A stretch of DNA of 64,000 nt from contig CM043800.1 of the NCBI GenBank assembly GCA_023974075.1, positions 11,802,894-11,866,893 of the forward strand, written 5' to 3'. Numbering within the stretch: the first letter of the stretch is position 1; each line of letters begins with the position of its first letter. A program made the position numbers and the translations under genes. Below the pieces are notes generated by a model that ran no database searches, was not told the DNA's origin, and saw only the letters and a list, made by a program, of their open reading frames with translations. The DNA comes from Chaenocephalus aceratus (Eukaryota; Chordata; Actinopteri; Perciformes; Channichthyidae). Of the stretch, positions 39,690 through 53,149 are shown piece by piece.

Positions 39690-42600
39690 ATGGCCATCAC
39701 TCAGTTCCGTCTCTTCAAGATCTGCACATGTCTAGCCAGCTTCCTTTCTTTCTTCAAAAGGTTGATATGCAGGTAAGCACAACCGAGCGACGACCATTAC
39801 ACCCTGATACTCTTGTGATCTCAATGCACTTGCTTAAAGGCAAACCTATATGCAGTGTTGTGCTAGTTACTGAAAACCAGTAACTAGTTACCATTACTAG
39901 TTACTTCATTTCAAAAGTAACTCAGTTACTTTACTGATTACTTACACCAAAAAGTAATGCGTTACTGTAAAAAGTAACTTTTTAATTACTTAAAAAAAGG
40001 GCTCCCATTAATGCCCTTATAGCCTTCATTTCAGTACTGTTATTGCATTGGAGAATAATACAATCTGTTGATCAACTTGACATGCATTATATGCAATCTG
40101 GATTGTATCGATATTAGCTGGCTTTCCATTTTTGTATATTCTTTCTCCAGGTAGTTGGAAAAAGTTTTCCGTCCCATATGCCGTGTGCCGCCCGGACATG
40201 GTATCATGCTAACTAGCTTCCTGAAAGCGGGTGACTCCACTGTAGCAATAGCCTGCATGTGTTCTACAACATACCGTGCAATGGCTTTATCGACTATTCC
40301 CTGGCTAGCAGTCCCTTGGTTAAAATCCAGCTGCTGTTTCTTAGGTGGAGTGGCGTCGGCTGAGTCTGGGTCTGTGCCGGTCTTAGTTACTAGCTTCGTC
40401 CCAGCATGTTGTTTTTGCAGATGTTTTAAGAGATTTTAATTGCTGGTTTGGGCAGTAGATAGGCTCTTTGACCCGCCAGGACACAACTTACATTTAACAG
40501 AAACTTTCTTTTCTTTGTGCTCGACAAAAGTGAAATAGTGAGAATATCTCCAGGTGGAGAAACTAGACTTGGGTTCCGCCGCCGCCATTCGATAGTCTTG
40601 TTAGTAAACAACACAAACACGCCCACAGCCCGTCTCCGCATGTGACGCAGGAAGTATTTAAGTACATTTACTCAAGTACTGTACTTAAGTACAGTTCTCA
40701 TCTCTGTTCGCCTGGCTGTAACGCAGTAACGGAGTTACGCACCATGTAGTAACTGAGTTACTGAATTTAAAAAGTAATGCGTTAGAGTACTAGTTACTGC
40801 CAAAAATAACGACGTTACAGTACTGTAACTAACGCGTTACTTTGTAACGCATTAGTCCCAACACTGCCTATATGTCAAAAAAAGCAAAGACGTAACAGTA
40901 TACTGCTACGTTATGATAATATCTGGACAACTAAATATCAGATTATTCGAATACTCTTGTTCAAAAAAGTGACTTCCAACAACCATGAAATACTTGAATT
41001 ATTCTGTGGCAAGTACTTCCGGCATCTGCCACAGAGGCCACTACTCCGTGGCCTCTGTGGCAAGTACTTCCGGCATCTACCACAGATGCCACTACTCTGT
41101 GGTATCTGTGGCAAGTACTTCCGGCATATGCCACAACTTGCCGAGGCATCTGCCGCTGCTCAACGGGAGTTGCCACAAGATGCCAGAGTAAGAGAAGGTT
41201 TACGGTAGCTGTGGCAAATGCTGCTATTTAAACCCGTATTTATCGTGTAAAATGTCGCTGTTTAGGCATGACTTTATCGAACTGATCTGTACACAGGACT
41301 GATGTCTATTTTTCAAAAATATTATACATTATCATTTCTATTCAATTTTACTTGGAGCATGGTTTGCTAAAAGTAAACAAACGTGCTATATTTATGATGA
41401 AATATGGCAAGTGAGGGTTGCAAGTGCAACGTCCTTGGCAATTGTTGCTTCTTGAGGGGAGTTTCCACTGCTTGCTACGATAAACCAGGTGTATTATGAC
41501 TAGTCAAGACAAATACATATCTGTATGGACACAGCAACGTGTACACTGGTGTTATTAGACTTGGCTACAGACTTAAGGCAGCTGTAACTGATTGCAGTTG
41601 CCACTGCTAGTGAGATACTAAGGTTTACTTTATAAATGAGGCAAAGGACTTATATTTGCCCCATGCCTTCAGCAGCAGCAGGCCATTCACTTTGATGTTA
41701 TCCCGTTATGAAATGTCATCATTTCGACAATAAAGAAATGCTACATAAACGTTATCTTGCACGTTTTATTTATTTAAAAAGAGATCTCTCTCTCTCATCT
41801 GCGTGCGGGGGCGGGGCCTCACAGACATGCTGCTGCGCTGTGCACACAGTTCTGCCGGTAATGAATATTAGGATACATTTTGTGAGGAAACTTTTCCACC
41901 AATAATTCCAATAAGTATTCCAAAATGTACTCACTTCAGGTTTACGAAAGTAACTGTATTCGGATTAGTTGTTTTTCAAATGTAATGCGAGCTGAATACA
42001 GTTAGGCTACTTGATTTGTGTATTCTTATTACGTAACGCCGTTACATGTATTCCGTTACAACCCAACCCTGTGTACAGATCAGTTCGATAAAGTCATGCC
42101 AAAACAGCGACATTTTACACGATAAATACGGGTTTAAATAGCAGCATTTGCCACGGAAGGCGAGTGGCAGCTACCGTAAACCTTCTCTTACTCTGGCATC
42201 TTGTGGCAACTCCGGTTGAGCAGCGGCAGATGCCTCGGCAAGTCGTGGCATATGCCGGAAGTACTTGCCACTGCCTGCAGATGCCACGAAATGTGCTTGC
42301 TGTCTCTCGAATCCCATTGGACTTGACCTCAGCTGTTAAAAAGTTAACAAATCATACCTGTCGTCGTCACAAAAATGCATGATTTATCTACATTCATCTA
42401 CATTAATAATCAATCAAAATCAGCAGAGGGAGGTGCGTGGAACAGCTGTTTGCAGCCGAAGCTTTGTCTATTGATATCTGCTAGGGATGCTCCGATCGAT
42501 CGGCCGATACTCGCTCTCTGCCGATCGATCGTTCCACTCTAAACATGCTGATCGCATGACGTAAAATACATGACACTTTTCTCTGTGCTCGCCAAAATGG

Positions 42601-45600
42601 CTTCACCGGTCTGGCAGTATTTTAAGGTGTCCGAAAAAGACAATAAAAGCGGTATGCAACGTGTGTGAAGCAGAAATCCTGCAGCTCCGCCCGCTGGACC
42701 GGTGAGCGGAGCGAAACACACACTAAGAGTTAGACCTAACACACTTAGCTATTTTATCTACCTCTGGAACAAGCTAAACTAGTTATAAATATATTTATTC
42801 TTCACTGTCGGCAGTGTCGGGTCACTCATTACTGGATCAGTGAGCTGCGTGAGATACTGGCAGGCTGTCAGGAGAGGGAGAGAGGAAAAAGGAAAAGAGC
42901 GCTTCCGCTCATTTCTCCCGTGTTATTAAAGTGAATGTAAACTTGAATAATGTGCATCATTTGAATGTAATAATTAAGTTGTTGTGTGTGGAAGCTCCAG
43001 TGAATGAGCCCCATTAACTGAGTTTAAACATCACTTTAAATGGAAGATTTAAAGTGATGTTTAAATCTTCCATTTAGGCCCCGCCCACTCGATCGGATCG
43101 GCAATCGGTATCGGCCGATACTGATTCGGAGCGTCCCTAATATCTGCTGTGTATCAATACTTAGAATTCAAAGCACAGCACACGCTAATGAAGCCATATT
43201 CGTTTCACGGTTCTGCTGCACAAATGTCCCATTTCTTTGCAGTTATCATGTATTATTTACATTTCAAAATCCTCCTGGATTTGGGCCAAAAGGTGCAGAA
43301 CAGTGGCAGTCAAAAACCTTACTTATCTACTCTAAAGTGATCAGACCGTAGCGTTTGATAACAATGGTTTACCATTTCTGTTATTTCCATGGTTGAATTT
43401 TGTTATTTGTATTCTATTAACTCTGCAGGAGTGGAAGAGGCCGCAAGCTCAGTGGTGATCAAATAACTCTCCCGACAACCGTGGACTTTTCGTCATCCGT
43501 ACCAAAACAGGTCAGTATTGTGTCCCTGAACCCGCACTGAGACGATATGTGGAAAGGCAAACTCCACGTGATCTTTGGATGACATATTGTTATTTTGCAT
43601 GTAATTCCCTTATGCATACATATTAAACAAACTGCTGCACTTGAGTTCGAGGTATACATTTGACAGTGTTTTATTGTCTCTACCACACAGCCCGAGATTG
43701 AAGAATGGAGCTCCTGGGATGAAGACGGCCCTACAAGCATTAAGATCGAAGGTGGCAACGGAAACGTTTCACCTACAGCCAACGACATGGACCAAGAGCC
43801 CGACTACTTCAAAGACATGGCTCCCACCATCAGGAAAACACAGAAGGTACGTCCACACCCAGTGCAGCTGTCAACAACATACATTTATTGATACTGAATA
43901 TCCTGAACACTTTTTCCATGTTGGTGAGATTAGTTACATGTCTCTCCAGCATTTTATTGCAGATTAAAATAGAATGAACCGTTGAAGGAAAGCGATGCTT
44001 AGACATTCTAGGAATGCTGGCTGTCCACATGTATTTACTTTAACTTTGTTTGTATAAATATTGTTACATATGTTTACTTCTATATTTATATTTAATTCTA
44101 TCTTTGTGTTGCACATTTGTACTTAAACTCCTTATGTTTATTTTAAATATTATAATTTTTACGTAACTGTTACGTAACCTAGTTCCCCCGAGGATAAATA
44201 ATGTTTTTTAATTGTCATTCAGATAAAATGTCACTGCATGACCTTGTGAATCTGTATTGTTAAAGTTTTGATTCAGTAAAATTCTAATTGAAAAGCTACT
44301 AAATGTCTAGTGTGATTGTAAAAGGGCTGCAGTTTGAGCTCCTGTCTCTCTGTGTTCGTGCTGCAGATAGTGCTGAAGAAAAGGGAGCCTCTGAACTACC
44401 TGGTGCCTGATGGCTCAGCTGGTTTCTCCAGCAGACTGGCAGCCTCTCAGGATATGATGTCCTTCAGTCCTCCCTCAGTAAGTCACAGCTTTAAACAATC
44501 CAAAGCATCAGGCGGGTTTTCAGTTCCTCTCAACATGTATGCTAGAAATAATCAAATGACCATGCACAGAAGAAGCTTGGGACATATGTGTTATGACTTA
44601 CAGTTTAACAGTAGAGAGTCCATCACAAACTGCTCTCCCTGCGATGCCTGCACAGTGGGTTGTTTAGTCATTGCAGTAAGCCCTCTGAATCCCGAAACTT
44701 GCCGGGTTGGTTTGAAAGGTGTCGGGGACCTATCATGCAAAATGCACTTTTTGATGTATTTTTCCATGTGTCCCTGGTGTGTAAGGGAACTCACAAAGTG
44801 TCAGAAAATACAACCCTCTCTCTTTTCCTCCATACGCAAATCTCTAAAAACGTTGTTTCATTAGCAAGCATCGCTAACACTCAGAGCTAACCTGTACTGG
44901 AGAGAGCAGTGTTTCCCACAGAATTTGATTCTATTTGTGGGGGCACCGCACCCCCCCCCGGCAAGAAAAGACCCCTTAACCTATTCGGGTGGCCCACGCA
45001 TCCACCCCCCTCTCAAATAAGAAAATACATGCGAGTTCATGGCTACTGTAGACAACGTTCTTGTTGCGTTGTTAATGAGTGAGACAAACCGGAGTTGAGG
45101 ATCTGTGGGGTTTATTCTCCCAAAAATATAATTTACAATTTAGCAGACGCCTTATTCCAAAGCGATTTACAATGATTTACAATAACTTAAGGAATAAGTG
45201 CCTTACTCAAGGGCACACTAGTAATAGTGTTCCAGGCGGGATTTAAACTCGCAACCTTCCGATCATCAGCCCACCTCACTATCCATTAGACCACCCAAAT
45301 AAAAAAAAGATTACACTAAAAAAATAAAAATGTGTTTTTATGAGATCCATTTGTGGCGGACGATATTTAATTGTGGTGGCCCGCCACAAATAAATCAATG
45401 TATGGGAAACACATGAGTATACAAAAGCAGGAAATAAAAAAAGGAACTCACCTTGTGGTAAACCTGCTAGAGAAAAAGCCTTTGAGCTCCATACTGTTTC
45501 AGAAATAATCCTTGATGTGGTTTGGAACATGATATGGCGTTTTATCACGGCAGCATTTAGCTGAGTATCTCTTATAATTCTGAGCAGGCACAAGCTTTTT

Positions 45601-45965
45601 TTTTTCAAGCTAAGGACCCAGATCAGCAGTTCTCTAACAGGGCTGGAATAGACGGATGTGAGGGATGTCTAAAATGCATGATCTGTTTGGTATTTTGAGC
45701 CAGGGCTCGAGTTTAAGGACGTCCCGAAAAAAATAGTGTCGGGGAGGATAAAAAATTATTTTGAGACGAATTTGGGACGAGAGTTAAAATAAAAATACTC
45801 TGCTAACTCTACTACAAACGGCGATGAAAATGAAACCGACTGCACGTTTTGTGTAGCACACAGTTATTAAACCTCCTTGTCAACATAAACACACATGCAC
45901 AAAACATTTAGCAACCCGCGAAAACACACACACACACACACAACCCACACACACACACACACCAC

Positions 45966-46047
<82 letters not shown>

Positions 46048-49000
46048 AGCTACATGTGCCCGCAAATTCCAGGTCTAGCTATGTACTGAGTGTGTGTATT
46101 TCGCGGGTTGAGTGATGTACAATGGCATCCCGTGGAGGAATTCTGAAATGTTTTACCGTTACATCACAAAAACGCACAGCAGAACCAGACCCTGGAGCGC
46201 CGGCCTCTTTATTTACTTACTCCTCTTCATCCCCTATGAGTAATAAGGCTGAGATGAGAACCCTCCATCGTATTTAGTCCTTAGCAATATGCTGCCTCTC
46301 CCCATGTAGGGATGGGTACCGAGCCCCGGTGTTAAACGGGCCCCGGACCGGAATTATTAAAGACAGTGGTAACGTTAAGTCATATGTATTATTGCTACAT
46401 ACACATTATATCGCAGTTTTAGTTTCACCAACTCCGTTTCTAATATGCAATAAGACTAAAACATGCGTCTATGATGTATTTTCGAGCTTTCCAATCCAGA
46501 TGAGATCTCTCTCTCCCGTCTGTGTGCGAGGGGGCGGGGCCGTTTGTAAAGGTCTCCTGACTGTGTTTCAGACTGTCATACTGGTTAGTGGTTACTATGG
46601 GTTCTGTCTTCAGGACAGTGTTGGATTTTTTTGTTAATTGGATGGGACTTGATTGGATTCAATATTAGAGTAATTTTCTCGTTTGTGTGTTTGTTTAAAT
46701 ATATTGTTTATATAAAATAAAAGTTTTCCCCTAGGACAAACATACACATAAAAAAAAAAAGATTTCCAGAAATGTGACCTTATGTTCGATAACAATATGT
46801 TCACCACGCTTCAGCATACCTTTAATTTGGGTTTAAACTCCATTTGATTTTAGGATTGACTGGTGCACAAAAAAGATACCGTCTAAGCTTTTTAAAAGGT
46901 GCGACTCTGTATCTCCCAATTAATGGTAACAATTTTATTCACTGATCAGGACATGGTTTGGGTCAGAAGCGAAGTTGTTGGCAAACCTCAGTATGTAGTT
47001 ATGGTAGCTGGATCCATAGCCATTATTGTGCCTTTTCCATAGAGTGCAGGACTTGTATATTGCAGTGAAATACAGGCCACTGAGTAAAATGTGACGAGAG
47101 CAAAAAAACAACAAACCCAAAGCAACTTGTTAAAGGGTAACTAAACTAGGACATTGAAATCCAGAATACATTTCTAGTTAAGAGGTATTGGGTTGTGGTT
47201 GTGTGGATATAATTGTGAACTCTCCCTTTGTGCAGGCTGAACTGGGAGAAATGGAAAACTGGCAGGAGAACGCAAACGCCTGGGAGGACGAGTCCAACGC
47301 AGCCTGGGAGGCGGAGGAGGTGCTTAGGTACGATTTCAAAAATGCTCACTAACACTCGCACCAACACATGATTTATTCACATCTTTCTTTGGTTTAGCAT
47401 GGTATTTATCAGTATTGTACTTCTGTACTTGAATGAAATCTCGATTTACTCGATTTCCATTTCCTGCATCTTTATAATTATACTCAAATCAGGGCTCGAC
47501 ATTAAGGACTGCCCGATGGCTCGGGGCCATCTAGTATTTAGCTCGGGCAATGAAGCCTCACCTGCTGGTTGCCCGACCGGGCAATCTATTATGCCAGTAT
47601 CATGCAGCTCGCGGATCCAGTAATGAGTGACCCGACAGTAAAACTAAACATATCTATAATTAGTTTAGGTAGTTTGAGAGGTAATTAAAATAGCTACGTG
47701 TGATATTCTAACCTGAAGTGTGTGTTTTGTCCGCTCACCGCTGCATGTGATTATGCAGAGCTGCGTGTCGACTCGTTAGCAGCAGCTGATCTCTCTCTCC
47801 CGTCAGATTAGACTTCACTCGCGTTTATGTCCATATCGATCAGATCCAGCTAGTTCTAGCTAATGATATGACTACCTGCTTATTAAGACACCTAAACAAT
47901 AAGTGTCGCTATGCAACTGGGTGAGGCCACAAAGTATAGCGCAGCATTATGCATTTGTTTACATGCCCACCGGAACCCCGAGGCATTACCAACAGATCAA
48001 CGCACAATCAACCCATACAGGACATCTCTTTCTTTAGACATTAGAGTTGACTATTCTTGTCTGTCACATACTCTTGTCTGTCACATAAGTGGCACAACTG
48101 AAGCGGTATTGCGCTAAAGGGAAATTATTTCGACCGGACATTTTGACCGAAGAGATTTAGATTTGCCGGCTAACGGGAACCAACTCTGACGTCGCCATTT
48201 TGTGTGCTTCGCGGATGCGCTCGGCTCCTCTCGACTGCTGCTCGGTCAGCTTCCGGGTGAGGAGGCATTCGTTCGACCAACTTACAATAGATAACATTAC
48301 AAACATTTTTAACAGGGGCCATACTAGTGTAAATGTTTGTTTTGGCAGTTATAACTGAATGTAATGTTTTTTACTTTTTTACATCTGGGAAGGCATTTGC
48401 CTTCTTCAGATGGAAAGTGTCTTGACCAACAACTTAAGTATTTCTTATAGCTATGCAGGGCATGCAAGCGAGCAAACACAAACAAGAACAAACAAACAAG
48501 TGAAATGAAGAATACAATTGAAATTGTACAATATAATATTGTGGTGGTTGATCTTATAATTCAGTCTAGAGAATGCACCAGACAGCATCTAAGACCTGCA
48601 ACAATCTAAATGTTCTAGGGGGAGGCCCCCCAAACCCTTCGTGCGTGATTTCGTCCGCGCGCATTCAGGGCAATCTCTATTGGACTCAGAGCCATCTGTA
48701 GATTTGCTTAGATGGCCCCAGGGCCATCTCCCAAAATCCTTAATGTCATGCACTGCAAATACTGGACTTTTAATCCACTACATTTATCTGACAGGCTTAG
48801 TTACTTTAAAGATTCAGATTAATAAAACAAACTGTGTAAAATAATTTAGCATGAATAATTATAGATGTCTTTTGCGGAAATTCTGAAGCCACCCAGCAGT
48901 ATATATTTTGAAAAAGGCTGCAGCTACAACTTTACAGCAATTAACACATTATTACATATTTGATCATATAAAATAGCAGTATTAAAATTCATTTATTTAC

Positions 49001-49282
49001 TGGGGTGATGTAGTTCCACACATTGGCCAGCAAGTGGCAGTGTATTCCTTTTCCCCCCTTTTTAAAACCCAAGAGCAGGAACCAGGATTTAGTTTTCCCT
49101 GCTGATCTAGCTTCTTTTGATGTGCGCAGTAATGACATTGCTCTTTTTCCTTTGTATTTAACAGACAACAGAAGATGGCTGAGAGGGAAAAGCGGACCAT
49201 GGAGCAGCAGAGGAAGAAGCTGGAGAAAGACGCTCAGAGGATGATTAAGAAGGACCAGAAGATTGCCGTCAAGCTCTCGTAA
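39690..49282 (+). CDS. ebag9: EBAG9 (RCAS1), complete, six coding exons
   Basis: EBAG9 is a small Golgi/secretory-pathway membrane protein that modulates regulated exocytosis (in mammals through SNAP25/Snapin). Coding exons: 39690-39772, 43429-43510, 43691-43846, 44367-44477, 47236-47327, 49165-49282. They total 642 nt, or 213 codons plus stop, the same length as human EBAG9. The N terminus MAITQFRLFKICTCLASFLS is the hydrophobic membrane segment. SGRGRKLSGDQITLPTTVD, EPDYFKDMAPTIRKTQK and KKREPLNYLVPDGSAGFSSR match the family closely. The C terminus is a charged coiled coil from WQENANAWEDE to KKDQKIAVKLS. All phases and splice sites agree and there are no breaks. The ATG lies 12 nt into its exon (39678 start) after a 5' UTR exon. 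Confidence 0.95.
39853..40866 (-). mobile_element. hAT element with transposase N-terminal fragment
   Basis: The termini CAGTGTTGTGCTAGTTACTG and GCATTAGTCCCAACACTG have a perfect 8-bp duplication CCTATATG (39845-39852, 40867-40874). The minus strand encodes VESPAFRKLVSMIPCPGG and RKTFSNYLEKEYTKMESQL, a hAT transposase segment, but nothing catalytic. It sits in ebag9 intron 2, antisense to the gene. Confidence 0.92.
41004..42290. mobile_element. long-inverted-repeat element (~1.3 kb)
   Basis: About 190 bp at 41110-41300 (GCAAGTACTTCCGGCATATG to GATCTGTACACAGG) is repeated in inverted orientation at about 42070-42265. The left side also has two extra hairpin units of about 51 bp each, sharing TGTGGCAAGTACTTCCGGCA. 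The middle is non-coding. No target duplication was identified. It is in ebag9 intron 2. Confidence 0.75.
42482..43139 (+). mobile_element. hAT element with BED-finger start (658 bp)
   Basis: The termini TAGGGATGCTCCGATC and GATTCGGAGCGTCCCTA have a perfect 8-bp duplication ATATCTGC (42474-42481, 43140-43147). At 42597 an ATG opens MASPVWQYFKVSEKDNKS, then after a frame change CNVCEAEI, a BED finger. An internal perfect hairpin (TTTAAACATCACTTTAAA and its complement) lies near 43021-43061. It is in ebag9 intron 2. Confidence 0.92.
44907..45415. mobile_element. non-autonomous hAT with nested SINE
   Basis: The termini CAGTGTTTCCCACAGAAT and ATGTATGGGAAACACATG are inverted hAT-type ends related to those of 7759-10099. 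A GTGGCCCGCCACAAATA block lies near the right end. A SINE lies inside. It is in ebag9 intron 5. Confidence 0.7.
45117..45297 (-). mobile_element. tRNA-derived SINE (V-SINE-like)
   Basis: The minus strand starts with a tRNA-like head: TGGTCTAATGGATAG resembles an A box, and GCGAGTTTAAATCCC a B box. The typical central block GTGCCCTTGAGTAAGGCACT follows, then the tail TGTAAATCGCTTTGGAATAA and GGCGTCTGCTAAAT. This order matches the V-SINE/HE class of fish. It is not a functional tRNA gene because the cloverleaf is degenerate. Confidence 0.7.
45923..46045. repeat. (CA)n microsatellite
   Basis: A CA run of about 120 bp with a few CC or AA interruptions, in ebag9 intron 5. Confidence 0.95.
47490..48756. 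mobile_element. hAT-like element in ebag9 last intron
   Basis: The termini CAGGGCTCGACATTAAGGA and TCCTTAATGTCATGCACTG are inverted. CAAAT lies on both flanks. Subterminal GGGCCATCT blocks also mirror each other. The interior block 47700-47880 resembles 14120-14280. No transposase was recognised. Confidence 0.7.
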
Positions 49283-49931
49283 CATTTTAGAAATGCTCAA
49301 TTTTGAGCCGGAAAGGGAGGGGGGGTGGAACAAAGACACTGAATCAATCGTCACTCTCGTCTTTGAAGTCATCACACCGACCAGGATTACATCCCTACTT
49401 AGAAAACTGTCCTCCACCCCGTCTCCACCAGCAGCCATTTTAGTCTGTTTCCCTGTCGCAGCAGTGTAAAACACATCATTCTCGAGGGCAGAAAACACAC
49501 CTGGTGTTCTCTCTCTTCATGTGGCCAAGGTCATTTAAAGGAAAGCTGTATTTATACATCCCAGTTCATCCTAGGTTAAACGTTAGATACAGCTTTAAGG
49601 TACCATTTAGATTCTGGATACATCTGTCGGGTAGTGCATAAAAATGCTTTTTTTTCTCAAGGAACATTTGTAAATAAACAGGTATCTGTACTACCTTTTG
49701 AAACTCAAACGGGGAGTACACTTCCCTTTCTTTTGTCTTATTTATAACCTCAAAAGGACAAAGGAGTGTCATTAATTTTAAGCATCACTGAACACCGGTG
49801 ACTGCTCACGGTTTGCTTGATCATTGTGTTTTTATATTTATGTCTTTCTTTGTCTGATTTTTTTGTTTCTAATGAATGTTGCTTGATATCTCATCCCGTG
49901 CTGTACGTCCCTGAGTACACTGGACATCTGC

Positions 49932-49937
49932 AATAAA
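49932..49937 (+). terminator. ebag9: ebag9 polyadenylation signal
   Basis: AATAAA lies about 650 nt after the stop codon, followed by a GT-rich stretch (GGTTTTCAGTATG). This gives a 3' UTR of plausible length. Confidence 0.7.
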
Positions 49938-49959
49938 ATGAAGGTTTTCAGTATGAATA

Positions 49960-51170
49960 AGAATAATTGACCATAGACTAAAATATAGCCCAACTTTAAT
50001 GTCAGCTGTGGGTTCCTATGGTAATCTCATGGCTACTGATCTGCCACATTTCACTTTGTTTGTTGGTTTTTGATCTAGATGGAATATTTCCAGTGATCAC
50101 TGCAATGCTTTATTTTTCAGGGGGTGTGAATGTTACTTTGCTCTTAAAATTGATGCCCTCACTGCACAGTCGCTGTTGCCATCACAGTGTAATCTTAGAC
50201 CAGTTACTTTGGCCTAAGATTAAAATATAAATTCTTGCTGCTTTTCTCATCTGAAAATATAAGTCTCACTGTTGACTGAACACCCTTTTTATGCATTGAT
50301 ATAATCACATTACCAGCCAGTGTGCTGTTGTCATGGAAACATTGAAAGACCTTTTTATAAATGGTAGTAAAAAGTGCGGGCATGATACATTATGTCCCTG
50401 GTCTCTGATGCTTGATAAAAGACTTGGGTGGACACATTTGTATACTAAATACACTCTGAGGTACGGATTCTGTTAAAATGTAAATCCTTCAATTAGTGAT
50501 GAATTATCAAGTTTTAAGGAAAAGGTGCTCCAAGAAGACCATAGGCCTACAGCTTTTCTCTTAAATATTATGATAAAAAAAAGCACTACAGTTAACTGGA
50601 CAAATAAATACTTTGGATTGTAGGCGGACCTGTCCCATTACAAATTTGAATCAAGCAGTTTTTTAATTATAAGGCAATTTAGCAAACTATCTTTGTTATT
50701 TTGTGTTGTCTTAAGAAATGCACTTTTCATTGAAAGAAGATGCATGGACTGCTTTTTCATGGGTTCAGCAGAGAACCCATTGTTTCTCACCCATTTCCTT
50801 TCTCAATTAATTCACCTCTAGATGTGAGTAACTTTAGTCACCGTCTGTTGCCTGAAGTGTAATTTGGGTAACACTGTTTTGTTTCAGAAACATGAGATAT
50901 TACATGATTATTTGGCTATGCCACATGAAATGGTTTGGTCTTTGTGTTAGCATTGCCTGTGTCCTGGCTCCAGGGCTATGGAAAATGGTCCACTCCATTT
51001 GCAATCAAAAAAATCTCAAAGACTTTGTGGATTTGGTGTCTGCAAAGAAGAATCCAAATGTATTTTTGGAGAAAAACGTTGACACGATTTGTCTGGCTTT
51101 ATGTTTCTTTTCTGGAAATGATAAATATATATAAAAAGCACATGTTTGGAAATGGAGATGGGATGAATAT
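49960..51170. other. intergenic, no feature recognised
   Basis: AT-rich single-copy-looking sequence. Open frames around 50892-51134 (starting MRYYMIIWLCHMKW) show no family signature, no splice support and ordinary composition. Confidence 0.4.
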
Positions 51171-51177
51171 GGACGCT

Positions 51178-51585
51178 TTACATCCATCCATCTTCTACAG
51201 CTTATCCGGGGTAGGGTCGCGGGGGGCAGTTCCTACAGAGGATTTCCTAAGATTCCAGGGCGCTCCCAGGCTTCAGTGGAGATATAATCCCTCCAAGGGT
51301 CTGTCCCTTGGTCACCTCCCAGCTGGACATGTGTGGAACTCCTCCCTAGGGAAGAGGTGCCTGAACCACCTCAACTGGTTCCTTTCTATGTATGGTTCTA
51401 TCCGATTACCTCCCGGATGACTGAACTTCTCACCTTTTCCCTTAGCTCTCTCTTTGTCACAACGGTGCGGTAAAGCGACTGCATTACCGTTTCCACTCAT
51501 AGATTATTCGGCCCATCTCACTCATTGAGGCCTCACTCTCGAACAAGACCTTGAAATACTTGGAACATCTTCACTTGGGGTAAGG
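51178..51585 (+). mobile_element. abundant teleost interspersed repeat, class uncertain
   Basis: CATCCATCCATCTTCTACAG, CTTATCCGGGGTAGGGTCGC, the CACCTCCCAGCTGGACATGT block and ATTACCTCCCGGATGACTGA are hallmarks of a repeat seen very commonly in fish genomes. It is probably the 3' region of a retroelement. No coding part is present. Confidence 0.6.
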
Positions 51586-52249
51586 GATCATTCCTTATCC
51601 CAAGTGTACAGCATAATAAACATTGTTATATTTAGAGTCTGAATTTATAAGTATAAATTAGGAGCGTTAGGTTAGGAGCAACTAGAAAATGCATTTCCTG
51701 CTGAAAATTCGTGTGAATGCTGTAAACTGTACATTTGTTGCTGAATTTAGCTGAAATATATGAATATTGTATTAGTTGAATGGTCTCTAGCTGCTTTTAG
51801 CTACAAAAACCAAGTAAGTGTGTTGCTGAACTTGTCGGAGAAATGCAGAAAAGTGAAATGATTTGAATCAAATTGTTACAAGCTCAAATGCATTGCAATG
51901 ACTTTGTTGAAAACTTGAAAGTGAAATGTTAAACTGGAAAGTAGGAAAAATAGTGAAGATATATTAATTAAAATAAATGTCCTGACATAGCTGAATAAGT
52001 TAATAGTTGAATGGTTTTATAGCTGAAAATAGGCTGAAGGAGTTAAAGATTACTGTAAGTCTTCGTGAATTAATGTGTATTCGCGCCAGTAACCCGCTTT
52101 GACCCGCAGCACTTTTACTGCAAACTTTTAACCACCCCCACGTCCCTAATGTATAACTATTTGGACGTGTTGAGTCTGATGAAGTCTCCCCCTCAGACAG
52201 AAAACAATAGGCTGAGACAGTCTTTAAACTCCAGTTTTTTTGTGTTTGA

Positions 52250-53130
52250 AGTGATGGTTATGAAACACCTGTGTGTGTAAGCCCAGAGATCAAAGGTTAC
52301 CATGGTGACAACGTTATCAAACAGCTGTGTACGTGAGCCCAGAGATCAAAGGTTTCCATGGAGATGTGATGTGAAAGGAGAGCCTTTCCATTGTTCTGAA
52401 TGAGAAATAAACCTCTTACATTTCTAACTATAGTTTAAAAACGGTAGCTGCTTTCGGTGAAATGTCAACGCGTGAAGCATGTCAAGGACCCTGAGCGTCT
52501 GAAGTGTGCTTTTTGTGCACTTTCGGATCAATAATGTGGCATCTTTGGCAGATTTATTAAAGGTGTGCAGCTGCTGCTCTGAGGATAGATCAGGCTGTAT
52601 TTACAATTGGCCTTAATGGAGACATATTGAACGTTTTTGTCACTTCACACCCTCAAGAGGCATTTTGTTTAATTTTTATTTTATTTCTCAGGCTAAGAGA
52701 TGTTTTCCTACAATTCAAGCATAAAATTATGTCCCAGGAGTGTAGGGTTTGGGAGTTATTGCAGTTTAAAAAGAAAAATGTAAGGCGAATTTCAAGCTCT
52801 CCTCCACTCTAGCTGTGACATCACGCACTCTAAGCCTTAACGAGCTGCGCAATACACACTAATGTTAAAATCTGAAGAAGGCCTCTTTACCAAGCTCCAA
52901 ACTAAGTTAAATATCTCAAAAAGTGTAAAAGATATCAAAAATCTGAATAATATTTTAATAGCTGAATGTCTTGTGATCATTTTAGAGTTGGAATTAAATC
53001 TCTAGCTGAAAGTATGTGGAAGGAGAAGCATTTGGCGCACCGTGTAGGTAAAAGGATTTGAAGGTTCCTCCCATTGAGTTACATGTTAAAAGAGTTTAAA
53101 AAGCTGAATATTTCAAAAAGTTTAAAATAT
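52250..53130 (+). repeat. unnamed ~1-kb interspersed repeat, copy 2
   Basis: It is collinear with 2820-3830: GTGAAGCATGTCAAGGA, a CAATAATGTGGCATCTTTGGCA block, TTGAACGTTTTTGTCACTTC, and AGCTGTGACATCACGCACTC. The copies are diverged and neither has a reading frame. Confidence 0.65.
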
Positions 53131-53149
53131 TTTGAAAACGTTGAAAGTT

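Noticed and set aside
41004..41300. CRISPR-like repeats (regular TGTGGCAAGTACTTCCGGCA spacing)
   Set aside because: There are only three units, with hairpin-derived and similar intervening sequence, in a vertebrate intron inside an inverted-repeat transposon.
45117..45297. tRNA gene on the minus strand
   Set aside because: A- and B-box-like motifs are present, but they lead into the SINE central domain and tail, and no intact cloverleaf can be drawn.
48989..49498. Minus-strand 169-residue open frame over the last ebag9 exon
   Set aside because: It is antisense shadow of ebag9 coding sequence and 3' UTR. No family was recognised.
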